Shown here: piece after piece, positions 1 to 8,090 of the stretch
Numbering within the stretch: position 1 is the first letter of the stretch
Layout of the letters: each line of letters opens with the position of its first letter
The notes under the pieces: model-generated
Seen by the model: only the letters and a program-made list of their open reading frames with translations
Database searches by the model: none
What the model was told of the DNA's origin: nothing
Made by a program: the position numbers and the translations under genes
Assembly: GCA_903927745.1 (NCBI GenBank)
Contig: CAIYOH010000012.1
Location: forward strand, 1-37,102
DNA: 37,102 nt
From: an uncultured Mycobacteriaceae bacterium
GTDB lineage: Bacteria; Actinomycetota; Actinomycetes; Mycobacteriales; Mycobacteriaceae
Direction of reading: 5' to 3'

Positions 1-778
1 ACGTTCCGCCGTACATGCGGCGGCCGACCATGCGTTTGGCGTACTGGACGGGGATCCGGCGCTGCCCTTGTTCGACGAACACCACGCCCACGATGATCGC
101 CAGCGCGGCGACGCAGACCAGCGCGAAGATCGCCCCGCCCCGGCTGTCCAGGATGGACTTGCCCTCGCTCGGGATGCGGGCGGCGATGCCGACGAAGATC
201 AGCAGGGACATGCCGTTGCCGATCCCGCGTTCGGTGATCAGCTCGCCCATCCACATCACCAGCGCCGCGCCGGCGGTCATGACGAGCACGATGACGATCA
301 GCGTGAAGATGCTCTGGTCGGCGATGATGTCCAGCGAGCAGCCCTGCAGCAGTCCGCCGTTGGCCGCCAGGGCCACGATGCTGGTGGCCTGCAGGACGGC
401 CAGCGCGATCGCGAGGTAGCGGGTGTACTGCGTCATCTTGGCCTGGCCGGACTGGCCTTCCTTGCGCAGTTCCTCGAACCGCGGGATGACCACGGTCAGC
501 AGCTGGGTGATGATGCTGGCGGTGATGTAGGGCATGACCCCCACGGCGAACACCGTGAGCTTGAGCAGCGCGCCACCGGAAAACAGGTTGATAAGCGAGT
601 AGATCTGGCCGGCCGCGCCGCTGCTGGCCTGCTTGATGCATTCCTGAACGTGCGGATAGTTGACACCGGGGGACGGCAGCGCGGCACCCAACCGGTAGAG
701 AAGGATGATGCCCAGGGTGAACAGGATCTTCCGTCTCAGGTCGACTGTCCGCAGCGACGAGATGAAAGCCGAAAGCAC
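1..778 (-). CDS. secY: Protein translocase subunit SecY (5' part, runs off the window)
   Basis: SecY is the central channel subunit of the SecYEG translocon in the plasma membrane. The visible 259 codons begin MLSAFISSLRTVDLRRKIL, a typical actinobacterial SecY N-terminus, and contain the family-typical segments GALLKLTVFAVGVMPYITAS, RFEELRKEGQAGQ and GELITERGIGNGMSL, with about five membrane helices. I chose the GTG at 778 because an AGGAGG-like ribosome site (complement of tcctcctg, 781-788) sits just upstream and the protein start matches mycobacterial SecY. The rest of the gene lies beyond base 1. In canonical spc operons secY follows rplO directly. Here a 6.6-kb accessory block separates them, so secY needs its own promoter in the divergent gap to the methyltransferase at 962. 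Confidence 0.97.
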   Translation of the reverse strand, partial: MLSAFISSLRTVDLRRKILFTLGIILLYRLGAALPSPGVNYPHVQECIKQASSGAAGQIYSLINLFSGGALLKLTVFAVGVMPYITASIITQLLTVVIPRFEELRKEGQSGQAKMTQYTRYLAIALAVLQATSIVALAANGGLLQGCSLDIIADQSIFTLIVIVLVMTAGAALVMWMGELITERGIGNGMSLLIFVGIAARIPSEGKSILDSRGGAIFALVCVAALAIIVGVVFVEQGQRRIPVQYAKRMVGRRMYGGT

Positions 779-873
779 TTTATCCTCCTGCGCAGCGGGT
801 CCCAACCTGCATCACGCGCCCAACACCCGCAGGCCAGGACGTACGGCGTCGCGCGTCAAATCGTGTCACGAGA

Positions 874-903
874 CTAACAGTTAGCCTGACGAGCTCGGGT
901 CAA
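874..903 (-). promoter_or_regulatory. Possible secY promoter region
   Basis: The minus strand carries a TTGACC -35-like hexamer (complement of 898-903). Downstream is a pseudo-palindrome, CTAACtGTTAG (874-884), that overlaps the expected -10 position; TAGTCT at 871-876 is another weak -10 candidate but its spacing is too long. The gap is divergent with the plus-strand methyltransferase, so both promoters must fit in about 180 bases. This is a pattern match only. Confidence 0.25.
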
Positions 904-961
904 GGGCCGCGTTCTGGTGACCCGTTGCTTTTGTTAAGACACGCTAAGTAAATTGGAGCGT

Positions 962-1861
962 ATGACACGCTCCGATCAGGACACCTGGGATCTGGCCTCC
1001 AGCGTCGGCGCGACGGCCACTATGGTCGCCGCGGCCCGAGCACTCGCCAGCCAAAGCCCCACCCCCATCATCGACGACCCGTACGCGGCGCCATTGGTGC
1101 GGGCGGTCGGCCTGGATTTCTTCCGGCGAATGGTCGACGGCGACCTGCCGGGCGAGGGTAGCGAGAACGACCTGGCCATGGAGACCGACTCCATCGCGGT
1201 GCGGACCCGCTTCTTCGACGACTTCTTCCTGAACTCCGCTCGCGACGGCGTTCACCAGGCGGTGATCCTCGCTGCGGGCCTCGACGCGCGCGCCTACAGG
1301 CTGAACTGGCCGTCGGGAAGCGTCGTGTACGAGGTGGATCAACCCGAGGTCGTCGAGTTCAAGAGCGCAGCAATGGAGAAGCTGGGCGCCACCCCCGCCG
1401 CAGATCGGCGGACCGTCAGCATCGACCTGCGGGAGGACTGGCCGGCCGCGCTGCGCCACGGCGGACTCGACGCGACCCTGCCGACGGCCTGGAGCGCCGA
1501 AGGGCTGCTGATGTACCTTCCCCCCGCAGCCCAGGACCGGCTGTTCGACAACATCACCGCACTCAGCGCGCCGGGCAGCACGCTGGCCACCGAGTACCAC
1601 CCCGGCTCAGGCGCGACGATGACGCAGCGCGCGCAGGAGTTCGGTGACCGGTGGACCAAGGTCGGATGCGACATCGACCTGTCGGGACTGTTCTTCGAGG
1701 GTGAACGCAGCAACGTGGCCGATTACCTCACCGAGCGGGGCTGGCAGGTGACCAGCCGGCCGCGGCGGGACCTGTTTGGCGACTACGGCCTGGAATTCCC
1801 CGACGATCACGAGATGGCGCAGTTCACCAACATCGTGTCGCTGACCGCGACGCTGACCTAG
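962..1861 (+). CDS. Class I SAM-dependent methyltransferase, mycobacterial paralogous family (Rv0731c position)
   Basis: A putative S-adenosylmethionine-dependent O- or C-methyltransferase of 299 residues, of the family that is greatly expanded in mycobacteria and whose substrates are mostly unknown. The N-terminal signature [19 protein letters not shown] (about residues 9-27) is followed by the SAM-binding strand-loop [14 protein letters not shown] (101-114) and the acidic motif VYEVDQP (122-128). A TTG at 953 is also in frame, but the ATG at 962 gives the usual short MTRSD-type N-terminus and has GGAG just upstream. It ends 13 bases before the convergent GNAT gene. Two paralogues lie at 3680 and 4685. 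Position and sequence match M. tuberculosis Rv0731c next to secY. The substrate is not predictable from sequence. Confidence 0.9.
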   Translation: MTRSDQDTWDLASSVGATATMVAAARALASQSPTPIIDDPYAAPLVRAVGLDFFRRMVDGDLPGEGSENDLAMETDSIAVRTRFFDDFFLNSARDGVHQAVILAAGLDARAYRLNWPSGSVVYEVDQPEVVEFKSAAMEKLGATPAADRRTVSIDLREDWPAALRHGGLDATLPTAWSAEGLLMYLPPAAQDRLFDNITALSAPGSTLATEYHPGSGATMTQRAQEFGDRWTKVGCDIDLSGLFFEGERSNVADYLTERGWQVTSRPRRDLFGDYGLEFPDDHEMAQFTNIVSLTATLT

Positions 1862-1874
1862 CTCGCGATCGCCG

Positions 1875-2540
1875 CTAGCCCTTGTGGGCGGCCGGGGCGC
1901 GCACGACCATCGGCACCGCGGGGAAGCACCACGCCATCTCCGAGCGCGACCTGCGCAGCGTCGCGGTGCCGTAGCCCTTCTTCCGGTGTTCGGGATGGAT
2001 CCAGATCCGCACGTCCACCTCACCCTGGACCAGCTCACCGAACACCAACCCGACTTTCTGCCCGGAATCGACGGCCACGAACCACGCGGCCTCTTCTTCG
2101 CGGACACGACGCAGGCCCGCCGTGATCTCGTGCTCGAGTTCGCCAGCCGGCCCACCGGAGCCGTCGCCGGCCGTCTTGATCTCCGCGGTGCGGGTGGCGA
2201 AGATCTCGCGGTCCTCCGCGGCCGAGAACGGCCGCAATTCGAGGGTGTCGCCTGAGCTCGCGGGACGCTCCCCCAGGGTGAAGCTCAGCTGTTTGTTCAG
2301 GTCCTCGAGCTCGGCCAGGATCTTCTTGCGTGAGTCCTTGGTGAGCATGTCGAACGACATGCCCATCACCGCTTCAGCGGCAGGACGGGAGGTGTCGAGC
2401 AATGCAACGATCGCCTCGAGCGCGGCCGCCTTGCTCTCGGATTCCACCACGACGTCGGCGATCTCGTGCCGACGTTCGAGCGCCTTCAGCAGTGCGTCGG
2501 CGATCTCACGGCGGGCGGCTTTGCGATCCTGGTCGGTCAT
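1875..2540 (-). CDS. GNAT-family acetyltransferase with a GyrA-like N-terminal coiled coil (Rv0730-type)
   Basis: 221 residues with two parts. Residues about 8-90 (RREIADALLKALERRHEI, LLDTSRPAAEAVMGMS, KKILAELEDLNKQL) resemble the coiled-coil/tower and C-gate dimerisation region of DNA gyrase/topoisomerase IV subunit A, in the same order (R-x2-I-x3-L-x-KAL, then LLD-x5-A-x-A, then K-I-x2-EL). Residues about 100-221 look like a GNAT acetyltransferase: ELRPFSAAED, VGLVFGELVQGEVDVRIWIHPEHRKKGYGTATL, where the RKKGYGT loop is the acetyl-CoA pyrophosphate site. The GNAT part ends soon after this loop, so the last strands are short or absent. No catalytic DNA-cleavage tyrosine region is present. 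The start is ATG 2540, supported by a TAGGCT -10 six bases upstream (leaderless). The substrate is unknown. Confidence 0.85.
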   Translation of the reverse strand: MTDQDRKAARREIADALLKALERRHEIADVVVESESKAAALEAIVALLDTSRPAAEAVMGMSFDMLTKDSRKKILAELEDLNKQLSFTLGERPASSGDTLELRPFSAAEDREIFATRTAEIKTAGDGSGGPAGELEHEITAGLRRVREEEAAWFVAVDSGQKVGLVFGELVQGEVDVRIWIHPEHRKKGYGTATLRRSRSEMAWCFPAVPMVVRAPAAHKG

Positions 2541-2546
2541 GAGTCA

Positions 2547-2552
2547 AGCCTA
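2547..2552 (-). promoter_or_regulatory. -10 element for a leaderless transcript of the GNAT gene
   Basis: The minus strand reads TAGGCT (complement of 2547-2552), matching the mycobacterial TANNNT -10 consensus. Exactly six bases separate it from the ATG at 2540, so transcription would begin at or next to the A of the start codon. No Shine-Dalgarno sequence fits in the remaining space. This arrangement is typical of mycobacterial leaderless mRNAs. Confidence 0.5.
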
Positions 2553-2633
2553 GAACGTTGCTGGCGGCGTCGCGATGACCGGTGGTTGCCCTTGGCGTCG
2601 ACAGACGGATGCTCGCGGGGGCCTGAGGAGCTG

Positions 2634-2678
2634 TTGTCCGACGATACCGCCAGCCCATAGGGTCAATCCGGAGGTGAT
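2634..2678 (+). promoter_or_regulatory. Possible promoter and strong ribosome site of the MBL-fold gene
   Basis: TTGTCC (2634-2639) and TAGGGT (2658-2663) are separated by 18 bases and resemble -35/-10 elements. The sequence GGAGGTGAT at 2670-2678 is a near-perfect Shine-Dalgarno sequence six bases before the GTG start at 2685, and it decides that start. The expected transcription start (about 2670) falls right at the Shine-Dalgarno, so the promoter assignment is uncertain while the ribosome site is clear. Confidence 0.4.
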
Positions 2679-2684
2679 GGACCC

Positions 2685-3638
2685 GTGAAATCCGTTGGAG
2701 ACGCAGACACGCCGATGCACCACGTCACGCTCGGCCGCGCCCGCGTCACGCGAGTGCTGGAACTCCGGGTCGACCTGGGGACGCGGCTCTTCCCCGCGAC
2801 GCCGCGGTCGGGGTGGACGGACAACGACGACCTGTTGGTGCCCGACTTCTACGACCCGAACACCGATCAGTGGCGCATCGCGATCCAGAGTTGGGTCATC
2901 GAGATCGACGGGCTGACCGTCGTCGTGGACACCGGCGTGGGCAACGATCGCCAGCGCCCGCACATGCCGGCCCTGGATCATCTGAGCACCGGGTTCCTTG
3001 CGGCGCTCACGTCAGCGGGCATCGACCGCGACGCCGTAGACGTCGTGGTCAACACCCACATCCATTCCGACCACGTCGGATGGAACACCATGCTCGACGG
3101 CGGGGCATGGGTGCCCACGTTTCCCAATGCGCGCTATGTGGCGCCGGCCGCGGACTACCGCTACTTCGAGCCGGACGGGCCCGCCGCGGCACGATCACCG
3201 CGCACCGAGGAGGAGGCGGCACAGCAACGCGGGGACCAACTCGTGTTCGCCGACAGCATGCTGCCAATCACCGATTCGGGACAACTCGTTGTGTGGTCGG
3301 ATGACCACCAGGTCAGCCAGTCGCTGCGGTTACGGCCCGCCGCCGGGCATACGCCGGGTTCCTCGGTGCTGTGGCTAGACGCAGGTAAACCGGCGGTGTT
3401 CGTCGGCGATCTCACTCACAGCCCACTGCAACTGCGTCGACCCGCCGACGCCTGCGCGTTCGACGTGGACGCCGCCGCCGCCACGGCGGCCCGCAGGCGG
3501 ATACTCACCGAGGCAGCCCAGGCGGGGGCCGCGGTGATCCCCGCGCACTATCCAGGTCATAGCGGGGCCACGATCCGTGCCGCCGCGGGAGGATTCGACG
3601 TCGAGGACTGGCTGGACATCGAACCGCTCCGCCCGTGA
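2685..3638 (+). CDS. MBL-fold metallo-hydrolase
   Basis: A 317-residue metallo-beta-lactamase-fold hydrolase with a complete dinuclear metal site. The HxHxDH motif is [10 protein letters not shown] (H125, H127, D129, H130), with H222 in AAGHTPGSS, bridging D242 in VGDLTHSP and H288 in IPAHYPGHS. The overall layout is like lactonase or small-ester hydrolases of the AiiA/quorum-quenching type, but substrate cannot be assigned within this superfamily. No signal peptide is seen, so it is probably cytosolic. It starts at GTG 2685 behind an excellent Shine-Dalgarno and its stop touches the next methyltransferase frame, so the two are probably co-transcribed. The gene is not part of the M. tuberculosis gene order here, which instead has fucA-serA2-xylB; this looks like an accessory insertion. 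Confidence 0.9.
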   Translation: MKSVGDADTPMHHVTLGRARVTRVLELRVDLGTRLFPATPRSGWTDNDDLLVPDFYDPNTDQWRIAIQSWVIEIDGLTVVVDTGVGNDRQRPHMPALDHLSTGFLAALTSAGIDRDAVDVVVNTHIHSDHVGWNTMLDGGAWVPTFPNARYVAPAADYRYFEPDGPAAARSPRTEEEAAQQRGDQLVFADSMLPITDSGQLVVWSDDHQVSQSLRLRPAAGHTPGSSVLWLDAGKPAVFVGDLTHSPLQLRRPADACAFDVDAAAATAARRRILTEAAQAGAAVIPAHYPGHSGATIRAAAGGFDVEDWLDIEPLRP

Positions 3639-3679
3639 CGGCGTACCGTGACACAGGCATGAATGAGGAGCCGGCGACG

Positions 3680-4594
3680 ATGACATCCGACAAAGGTCGT
3701 ACCGACGGCGACAGCTGGGACCCGGCGACGAGCGTGGGAGCAACCGCCACCATGGTCGCGGCGTCTCGCGCGCTGGCGTCGCAGGGCCCCGACGCGCTGC
3801 TGGACGACTCGCTGGCGGATCCTCTGGTTCGCGCCGTCGGCCTGGACCCGTTCATCCAGATGATCGACGGGCAGTTCACGATCGAGGACGATCCGATGCT
3901 GGGCCGCACCGCGCGGGCTCAGCAGATCGCGGTGCGAACCAGATTTTTCGACGACTTCTTCACCGGCGCCACCACCGATGGGATACGGCAGGCGGTCATC
4001 CTGGCGTCCGGTCTGGACACCAGGGCGTTCCGGCTGCACTGGCCGGCGGGCACACTGGTCTACGAGATCGACCAGCCCCGCGTCATCGACTTCACAACGA
4101 CCACGCTGGCCGGGCTGGGAGCCACGCCGACCGCGCAACGGCGCACGGTCGCCATCGACCTGCGGGAAGACTGGCCGACAGCGTTGCGGGAGAGCGGCTT
4201 TGACGTGACGCAGCCCACGGTGTGGAGCGCCGAAGGACTTTTGCCCTACCTCCCGCCCGAGGCGCAGGACCGCTTGTTCGACAACATCGCCGCCCTCAGC
4301 GCACCGGGCAGCCGGCTGGCCACCGAACACGTGCCCGACCCGCAGGCCTTTACCAACGAACGAATCCAGCGCATCACCGAGCGGTGGCATCGTGCTGGTC
4401 TCGACCTCGACGCGGCCAACCTGTTCTATCCGGGTGAGCGCAGCGTCGTCATCGACTACCTGGCCGCTCACGGCTGGCAGGTAACCGCCCATTCAGCACG
4501 GGAGCTTTACGCGCGCAATGGTTTCGAGTTCCCTGAGAACGACTGGACGGCCGCGTTCGGCGACATGAGCTACGTCGCCGCCACCCTGGAATAG
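3680..4594 (+). CDS. Class I SAM-dependent methyltransferase, second paralogue (Rv0726c-type)
   Basis: 304 residues, clearly paralogous to the genes at 962 and 4685: [19 protein letters not shown] near the N-terminus, [14 protein letters not shown] at the SAM-binding motif, VYEIDQP as the acidic motif and [20 protein letters not shown] in the middle. In-frame starts occur at GTG 3635, ATG 3659 and ATG 3680. I prefer 3680 because GAGGAG (3665-3670) is well placed and the resulting N-terminus has the family length. The 3635 start would overlap the MBL stop by four bases (GTGA), so translational coupling is an alternative. It probably shares a transcript with the MBL hydrolase. Substrate unknown. 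Confidence 0.88.
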   Translation: MTSDKGRTDGDSWDPATSVGATATMVAASRALASQGPDALLDDSLADPLVRAVGLDPFIQMIDGQFTIEDDPMLGRTARAQQIAVRTRFFDDFFTGATTDGIRQAVILASGLDTRAFRLHWPAGTLVYEIDQPRVIDFTTTTLAGLGATPTAQRRTVAIDLREDWPTALRESGFDVTQPTVWSAEGLLPYLPPEAQDRLFDNIAALSAPGSRLATEHVPDPQAFTNERIQRITERWHRAGLDLDAANLFYPGERSVVIDYLAAHGWQVTAHSARELYARNGFEFPENDWTAAFGDMSYVAATLE

Positions 4595-4595
4595 C

Positions 4596-4675
4596 GGCCG
4601 CATCGTCAGCGGGCTAGACCCGACCGCCCACCTCCTCCTCGGCCCACTCCGCGGGCCGCATCGTCAGCGGGCTAG
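4596..4675 (+). repeat. 22-bp perfect direct repeat in the intergenic region before the third methyltransferase
   Basis: Bases 4596-4617 and 4654-4675 are identical (beginning GGCCGCATC and ending GCGGGCTAG), with unit starts 58 bases apart. The first copy begins just after the stop of the upstream methyltransferase. The second copy runs into the likely -10 element of the downstream gene, so the duplication includes the promoter-proximal bases. Confidence 0.9.
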
Positions 4676-4678
4676 TGT
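4673..4678 (+). promoter_or_regulatory. -10 element for a leaderless transcript of the third methyltransferase
   Basis: TAGTGT at 4673-4678 fits the TANNNT mycobacterial -10 consensus and lies exactly six bases before the ATG at 4685, the spacing expected for a leaderless mRNA. No purine-rich ribosome site is present between them. The first three bases belong to the second copy of the 22-bp direct repeat. Confidence 0.5.
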
Positions 4679-4684
4679 CTCCTC

Positions 4685-5599
4685 ATGGCACGCTCTCACG
4701 ATGACGACTGGGATCTGGCGTCCAGCGTCGGCGCGACAGCGACGATGGTCGCGGCTGGTCGGGCCATGGCGACGAGGGATCCCCGCGGCCTGATCGACGA
4801 CCCGTTCGCCGAACCCCTGGTACGCGCGGTGGGCATCGACTTCTTCACGCAGATGGTCGACGGGCAGGTCGACGTCGGCGCCTTCGAGGGCAACTCGCCA
4901 GCGCGCATGAAAGCCATGATCGACGGAATGGCGATGCGCACAAGGTTTTTCGACGACTACTTCGTCGATGCCACTGCCGCGGGCGTGCGCCAGGCGGTGA
5001 TCCTCGCCGCCGGGCTGGACTCCCGGGCCTACCGCCTGCCGTGGCCCGCCGGCACGGTGGTCTACGAGGTCGACCAGCCGCGGGTGATCGAGTTCAAGAC
5101 GACCACGCTGGCCGACATCGGGGCCCAGCCCACCGCGACACGGCGCACGGTCGCGATCGACCTGCGCGAGGACTGGCCCGCGGCGCTGCGGGCGGCCGGG
5201 ATCGACACCAGCGCGCCGATAGCGTGGCTGGCCGAGGGGCTGCTGATCTACCTGCCGCCGGAGGCGCAGGATCGCCTCTTCGACGACATCACGGCGCTGA
5301 GCGTGCCCGGGAGCACCGTCGCCACGGAATTCGCCCCCGGGATCATCGACTTCGACGCCGAACGGGCGCGGGAACGGTCCGCTACCTTCCGGGAGCGCGG
5401 GGTGGACATCGACATGGCGTCCCTGGTGTACGCCGGCCCGCGCAACAACAGCCTGCACTACCTGCGGGACACCGGGTGGGACGTCCAGGGCACCACACGC
5501 ACTGAGTTGCTCACCCGCCATGGACTCGACGTGTCCGACACCGACGAAGCCGACGTGCTCGGCGAGATCGTCTACATCAGCGCCCGCCTCGCCGACTGA
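4685..5599 (+). CDS. Class I SAM-dependent methyltransferase, third paralogue (Rv0725c-type)
   Basis: 304 residues of the same mycobacterial methyltransferase family: [19 protein letters not shown] at the N-terminus, [20 protein letters not shown] at the SAM-binding glycine-rich loop, [14 protein letters not shown] with the acidic ribose ligand, and [22 protein letters not shown] 4685 gives the standard family N-terminus and has a leaderless-type -10 upstream. The stop lies one base from the end of the convergent sppA gene, so the two transcripts must meet tail to tail. Three paralogues within 4.6 kb suggest tandem duplication with later divergence. Substrate unknown. Confidence 0.9.
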   Translation: MARSHDDDWDLASSVGATATMVAAGRAMATRDPRGLIDDPFAEPLVRAVGIDFFTQMVDGQVDVGAFEGNSPARMKAMIDGMAMRTRFFDDYFVDATAAGVRQAVILAAGLDSRAYRLPWPAGTVVYEVDQPRVIEFKTTTLADIGAQPTATRRTVAIDLREDWPAALRAAGIDTSAPIAWLAEGLLIYLPPEAQDRLFDDITALSVPGSTVATEFAPGIIDFDAERARERSATFRERGVDIDMASLVYAGPRNNSLHYLRDTGWDVQGTTRTELLTRHGLDVSDTDEADVLGEIVYISARLAD

Positions 5600-5600
5600 A

Positions 5601-7409
5601 TCACAGGCGCGAGGAGCCCAGCCACAGCGCGCTGGTGCCGCTCATCGTCCGATCGACGTTATCCACCAAACCGGCAACCGCGCGGGTCAGCAACCCGCCC
5701 AGCGCCCCCGGCAACCACGCGGCAGCCGGCTCCGACGAGGCCCGAGGACGCACCAGGTCCAGCAGCGACGAGTCCGGAAAGCAGACAAGTCGCACGTCGG
5801 TATCCGCGTCCAGACCGGCCAGAACCTTGGCGCGCCGCAACGCGGCCCGGAATCCGCCCAACTCGTCGACGAGGCCACGTTCGTGGGCATCGGCCCCCGT
5901 CCATACCCGTCCTCGCGCAACGGCATCCACGGCGTCGGTCGTCATACGGCGGGCTTCGGCGACCCGTTCGACGAAATCGTTGTAGAACAGGTCGGCTTCG
6001 GCTTCCCGCTGGGCACGCTGCGCCGGGGTGAACGGCTCGTCGATCGACCAGGCGTCGGCGTTGGCGTTGGTGCGCACGGTGTCCGACCCGACGCCCAGCC
6101 GTGCCAGCAGATCACGGACAACCAGCTTTCCGGTGATCACGCCGATCGAGCCGGTGATGGTCCCCGGGTTGGCGACAATCGCGTCGGCGCCCATCGCGAT
6201 GTAGTAGCCGCCCGAGGCGGCCACACCGGCCATCGACGCCACCACCGGCTTGCCGCATTCGCGGGCTCTCTTCACCTCGCGCCAGATCGTCTCCGATGCG
6301 GTGACCGAGCCTCCGGGACTGTCCACCCTCAGCACGATCCCCGACACAGCATCGTCGGCGGCAGCATCCCGCAACGCCGCCGTGATCGTGTCACTGCCTG
6401 CGGAGGAAGCGCTGATCGGCAGCAACTGGGGTCCGCCCCGACCGCTGACGATCGCGCCGTCGACGGTGATCACAGCGAACGTGGGCCGCGGTCGCCGGCC
6501 GGGAACCGGCGGCGCGGGCGGGGTCAGCCGCGGCCGAGTCGCGCCCGCGTAGCGGGTCAGATACAGCCGCGGCGGGCCTTCTTCGCCTGACGAGTCGCCT
6601 GCAGAGTGGTCTGACGAGTGCTCCGAAGAATGTTCCACGCCAACAAGTTCAGCGATGCGTGCGTAGGCCTCGTCACGGAACCCGACCCGATCGATCAGTC
6701 CGGACGCCACAGCGTCGTCACGCAGTAGCGGACCCCGGTCAGCCACCTCGTCGAGGGCTGCGGCGTCGATCTTTCGGGATTGGGCCACGCCCTGCCATAT
6801 CTGTTCCCGCAGGCTTTCCAGCATCCGGGTGACGGCCTCGCGGTGGGCGTCGGTGAATCCGTGCTCGGTCAGAACGTTCGCCGCTGATTTGTAGTCGCCG
6901 CGGGTGATGATCTCGGCCGCGATCCCGGACTTGTCCAGCGCGTCGCCCAGGAAGGTGGCGTTGCTGGCCAGGCCGATCAGCCCGAGCGTTCCGGCGGGCT
7001 GCATCCACACCTCCCTGAAGGCCGAGGCCAGGTAGTAGGACAACGTGCCCGGGTAGGTTTCGGCCCAGGCCAGCGAGGGCTTGGCAGCGCTGAAAGTCGC
7101 GATGGCCTCGCGCAGCTCCTGGACCGCCGCCGGTGGCGACGCCGCGAGTTCCACGCGGGCGATCATCCCGGCGATCCGCGGATCCCCGGCTGCGCGGTGG
7201 ATCGCGGCGACGATGTCGCGTAGCGCGATCGGCCGACTCCCCGTGATGATGGCCAGCGGGTCGAAGCCCGTCGTCTCCGGCGGGACCGCGCGCACGTCGA
7301 ACTCGAGTACACAGCCGTTGGGCACCCCATGGTGGCGGGCAGTGTCGACCCGGTTGGCGACGGAACGAAGGTCGTCGACACCGAGCAGCGGGGGGCGGAA
7401 GGCGAACAC
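5601..7409 (-). CDS. sppA: Signal peptide peptidase SppA (protease IV, 67K type)
   Basis: A tandem-domain S49 serine peptidase that degrades cleaved signal peptides at the membrane. The 602-residue form starts at GTG 7409 (MFAFRPPLLGVDDL). A GTG at 7430 would add seven residues. The N-terminal domain carries the catalytic lysine (K174, in TRGDYKSAANVLTEHGFTD). The C-terminal domain carries the nucleophile serine (S400, in VAASGGYYIAMGADAIVA), preceded by LRVDSPGGSV. The linker near residues 260-276 is rich in His, Ser, Asp and Glu (EHSSEHSSDHSAGDSSGEE). No convincing signal peptide or membrane helix is seen at the N-terminus, unlike E. coli SppA. It is the last gene of the spc operon, 37 bases after rplO, in the mycobacterial position of Rv0724, and is convergent with the methyltransferase. 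Confidence 0.95.
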   Translation of the reverse strand: MFAFRPPLLGVDDLRSVANRVDTARHHGVPNGCVLEFDVRAVPPETTGFDPLAIITGSRPIALRDIVAAIHRAAGDPRIAGMIARVELAASPPAAVQELREAIATFSAAKPSLAWAETYPGTLSYYLASAFREVWMQPAGTLGLIGLASNATFLGDALDKSGIAAEIITRGDYKSAANVLTEHGFTDAHREAVTRMLESLREQIWQGVAQSRKIDAAALDEVADRGPLLRDDAVASGLIDRVGFRDEAYARIAELVGVEHSSEHSSDHSAGDSSGEEGPPRLYLTRYAGATRPRLTPPAPPVPGRRPRPTFAVITVDGAIVSGRGGPQLLPISASSAGSDTITAALRDAAADDAVSGIVLRVDSPGGSVTASETIWREVKRARECGKPVVASMAGVAASGGYYIAMGADAIVANPGTITGSIGVITGKLVVRDLLARLGVGSDTVRTNANADAWSIDEPFTPAQRAQREAEADLFYNDFVERVAEARRMTTDAVDAVARGRVWTGADAHERGLVDELGGFRAALRRAKVLAGLDADTDVRLVCFPDSSLLDLVRPRASSEPAAAWLPGALGGLLTRAVAGLVDNVDRTMSGTSALWLGSSRL

Positions 7410-7446
7410 AGTTGCAGCGTACCGACCCACCCGGCCCGCCCGCGGG

Positions 7447-7887
7447 TCAGAGATCGGTGGCCGAGCCCCCCGCGGCGGTGATCTTCTCCCGAGCGCTGCC
7501 GCTGAACTTGTGCGCCGACACGTCGACCTTGACAGTCAGCTTCCCATCAGCGAGAACCTTGACGAGACAGTTCTTGCGAACCGCGCCCTTGGCGACCAAG
7601 TCGTCGACTCCGATGACGCCCCCCTGCGGGAATAGCCGGCTGATGTCACCGAGGTTGACGACGGCGTACTCGGTGCGGAACCGATTGCGGAATCCCTTGA
7701 GCTTGGGCAGCCGCATGTGAATCGGCATCTGCCCACCTTCGAAGGTGGCGGGCACCTGCCTGCGGGCCTTGGTTCCCTTGGTGCCGCGGCCGGCGGTTTT
7801 GCCCTTGGAGCCCTCACCACGGCCGACTCGGGTGCGAGCCTTCTTGGATCCGGGTGCGGGCCGCAGGTCGTGCAGCTTGATCGTCAT
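7447..7887 (-). CDS. rplO: 50S ribosomal protein L15
   Basis: A 146-residue large-subunit protein that binds 23S rRNA late in assembly. Typical L15 sequence: [20 protein letters not shown], then the glycine/lysine-rich [19 protein letters not shown] and [16 protein letters not shown] (the L15 signature region). The start overlaps the rpmD stop by four bases (ATGA), indicating translational coupling. Full length for actinobacteria. Confidence 0.98.
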   Translation of the reverse strand: MTIKLHDLRPAPGSKKARTRVGRGEGSKGKTAGRGTKGTKARRQVPATFEGGQMPIHMRLPKLKGFRNRFRTEYAVVNLGDISRLFPQGGVIGVDDLVAKGAVRKNCLVKVLADGKLTVKVDVSAHKFSGSAREKITAAGGSATDL

Positions 7888-8090
7888 GTGACGTCACCTC
7901 CAGCGCCCGCCTCGGCCGGTTCCACCACGACAAGGTGGTCCACCACCGCGATCAGGCCGCGGGTCTGGGCGTTGTCCTCGCGGATGACCGAATGGCGGAT
8001 ACGACGCAGCCCGAGGGTCCGCAGACTTTCGCGCTGCTTCCATCGCGCGCCGATGTTGCTGCGCACCTGGGTGATCTTCAGCTGACTCAT
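7884..8090 (-). CDS. rpmD: 50S ribosomal protein L30
   Basis: A 68-residue L30 ([20 protein letters not shown], then [18 protein letters not shown]). It has the short bacterial length with a few extra C-terminal residues. It overlaps rpsE upstream by four bases and rplO downstream by four bases, so the three are coupled. Component of the 50S subunit near the 5S rRNA. Confidence 0.98.
   Translation of the reverse strand: MSQLKITQVRSNIGARWKQRESLRTLGLRRIRHSVIREDNAQTRGLIAVVDHLVVVEPAEAGAGGDVT

Noticed and set aside
68-877. A 269-codon open frame on the plus strand, rich in Asp, Gln, His and Arg
   Set aside because: It is entirely antisense to secY and its leader, has the skewed composition of a GC-rich shadow frame, and has no recognisable domain.
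5520-6590. A 356-codon plus-strand open frame covering the end of the third methyltransferase and antisense to sppA
   Set aside because: It starts inside a well-supported gene in another frame and has low-complexity Arg/Gly/Gln composition.
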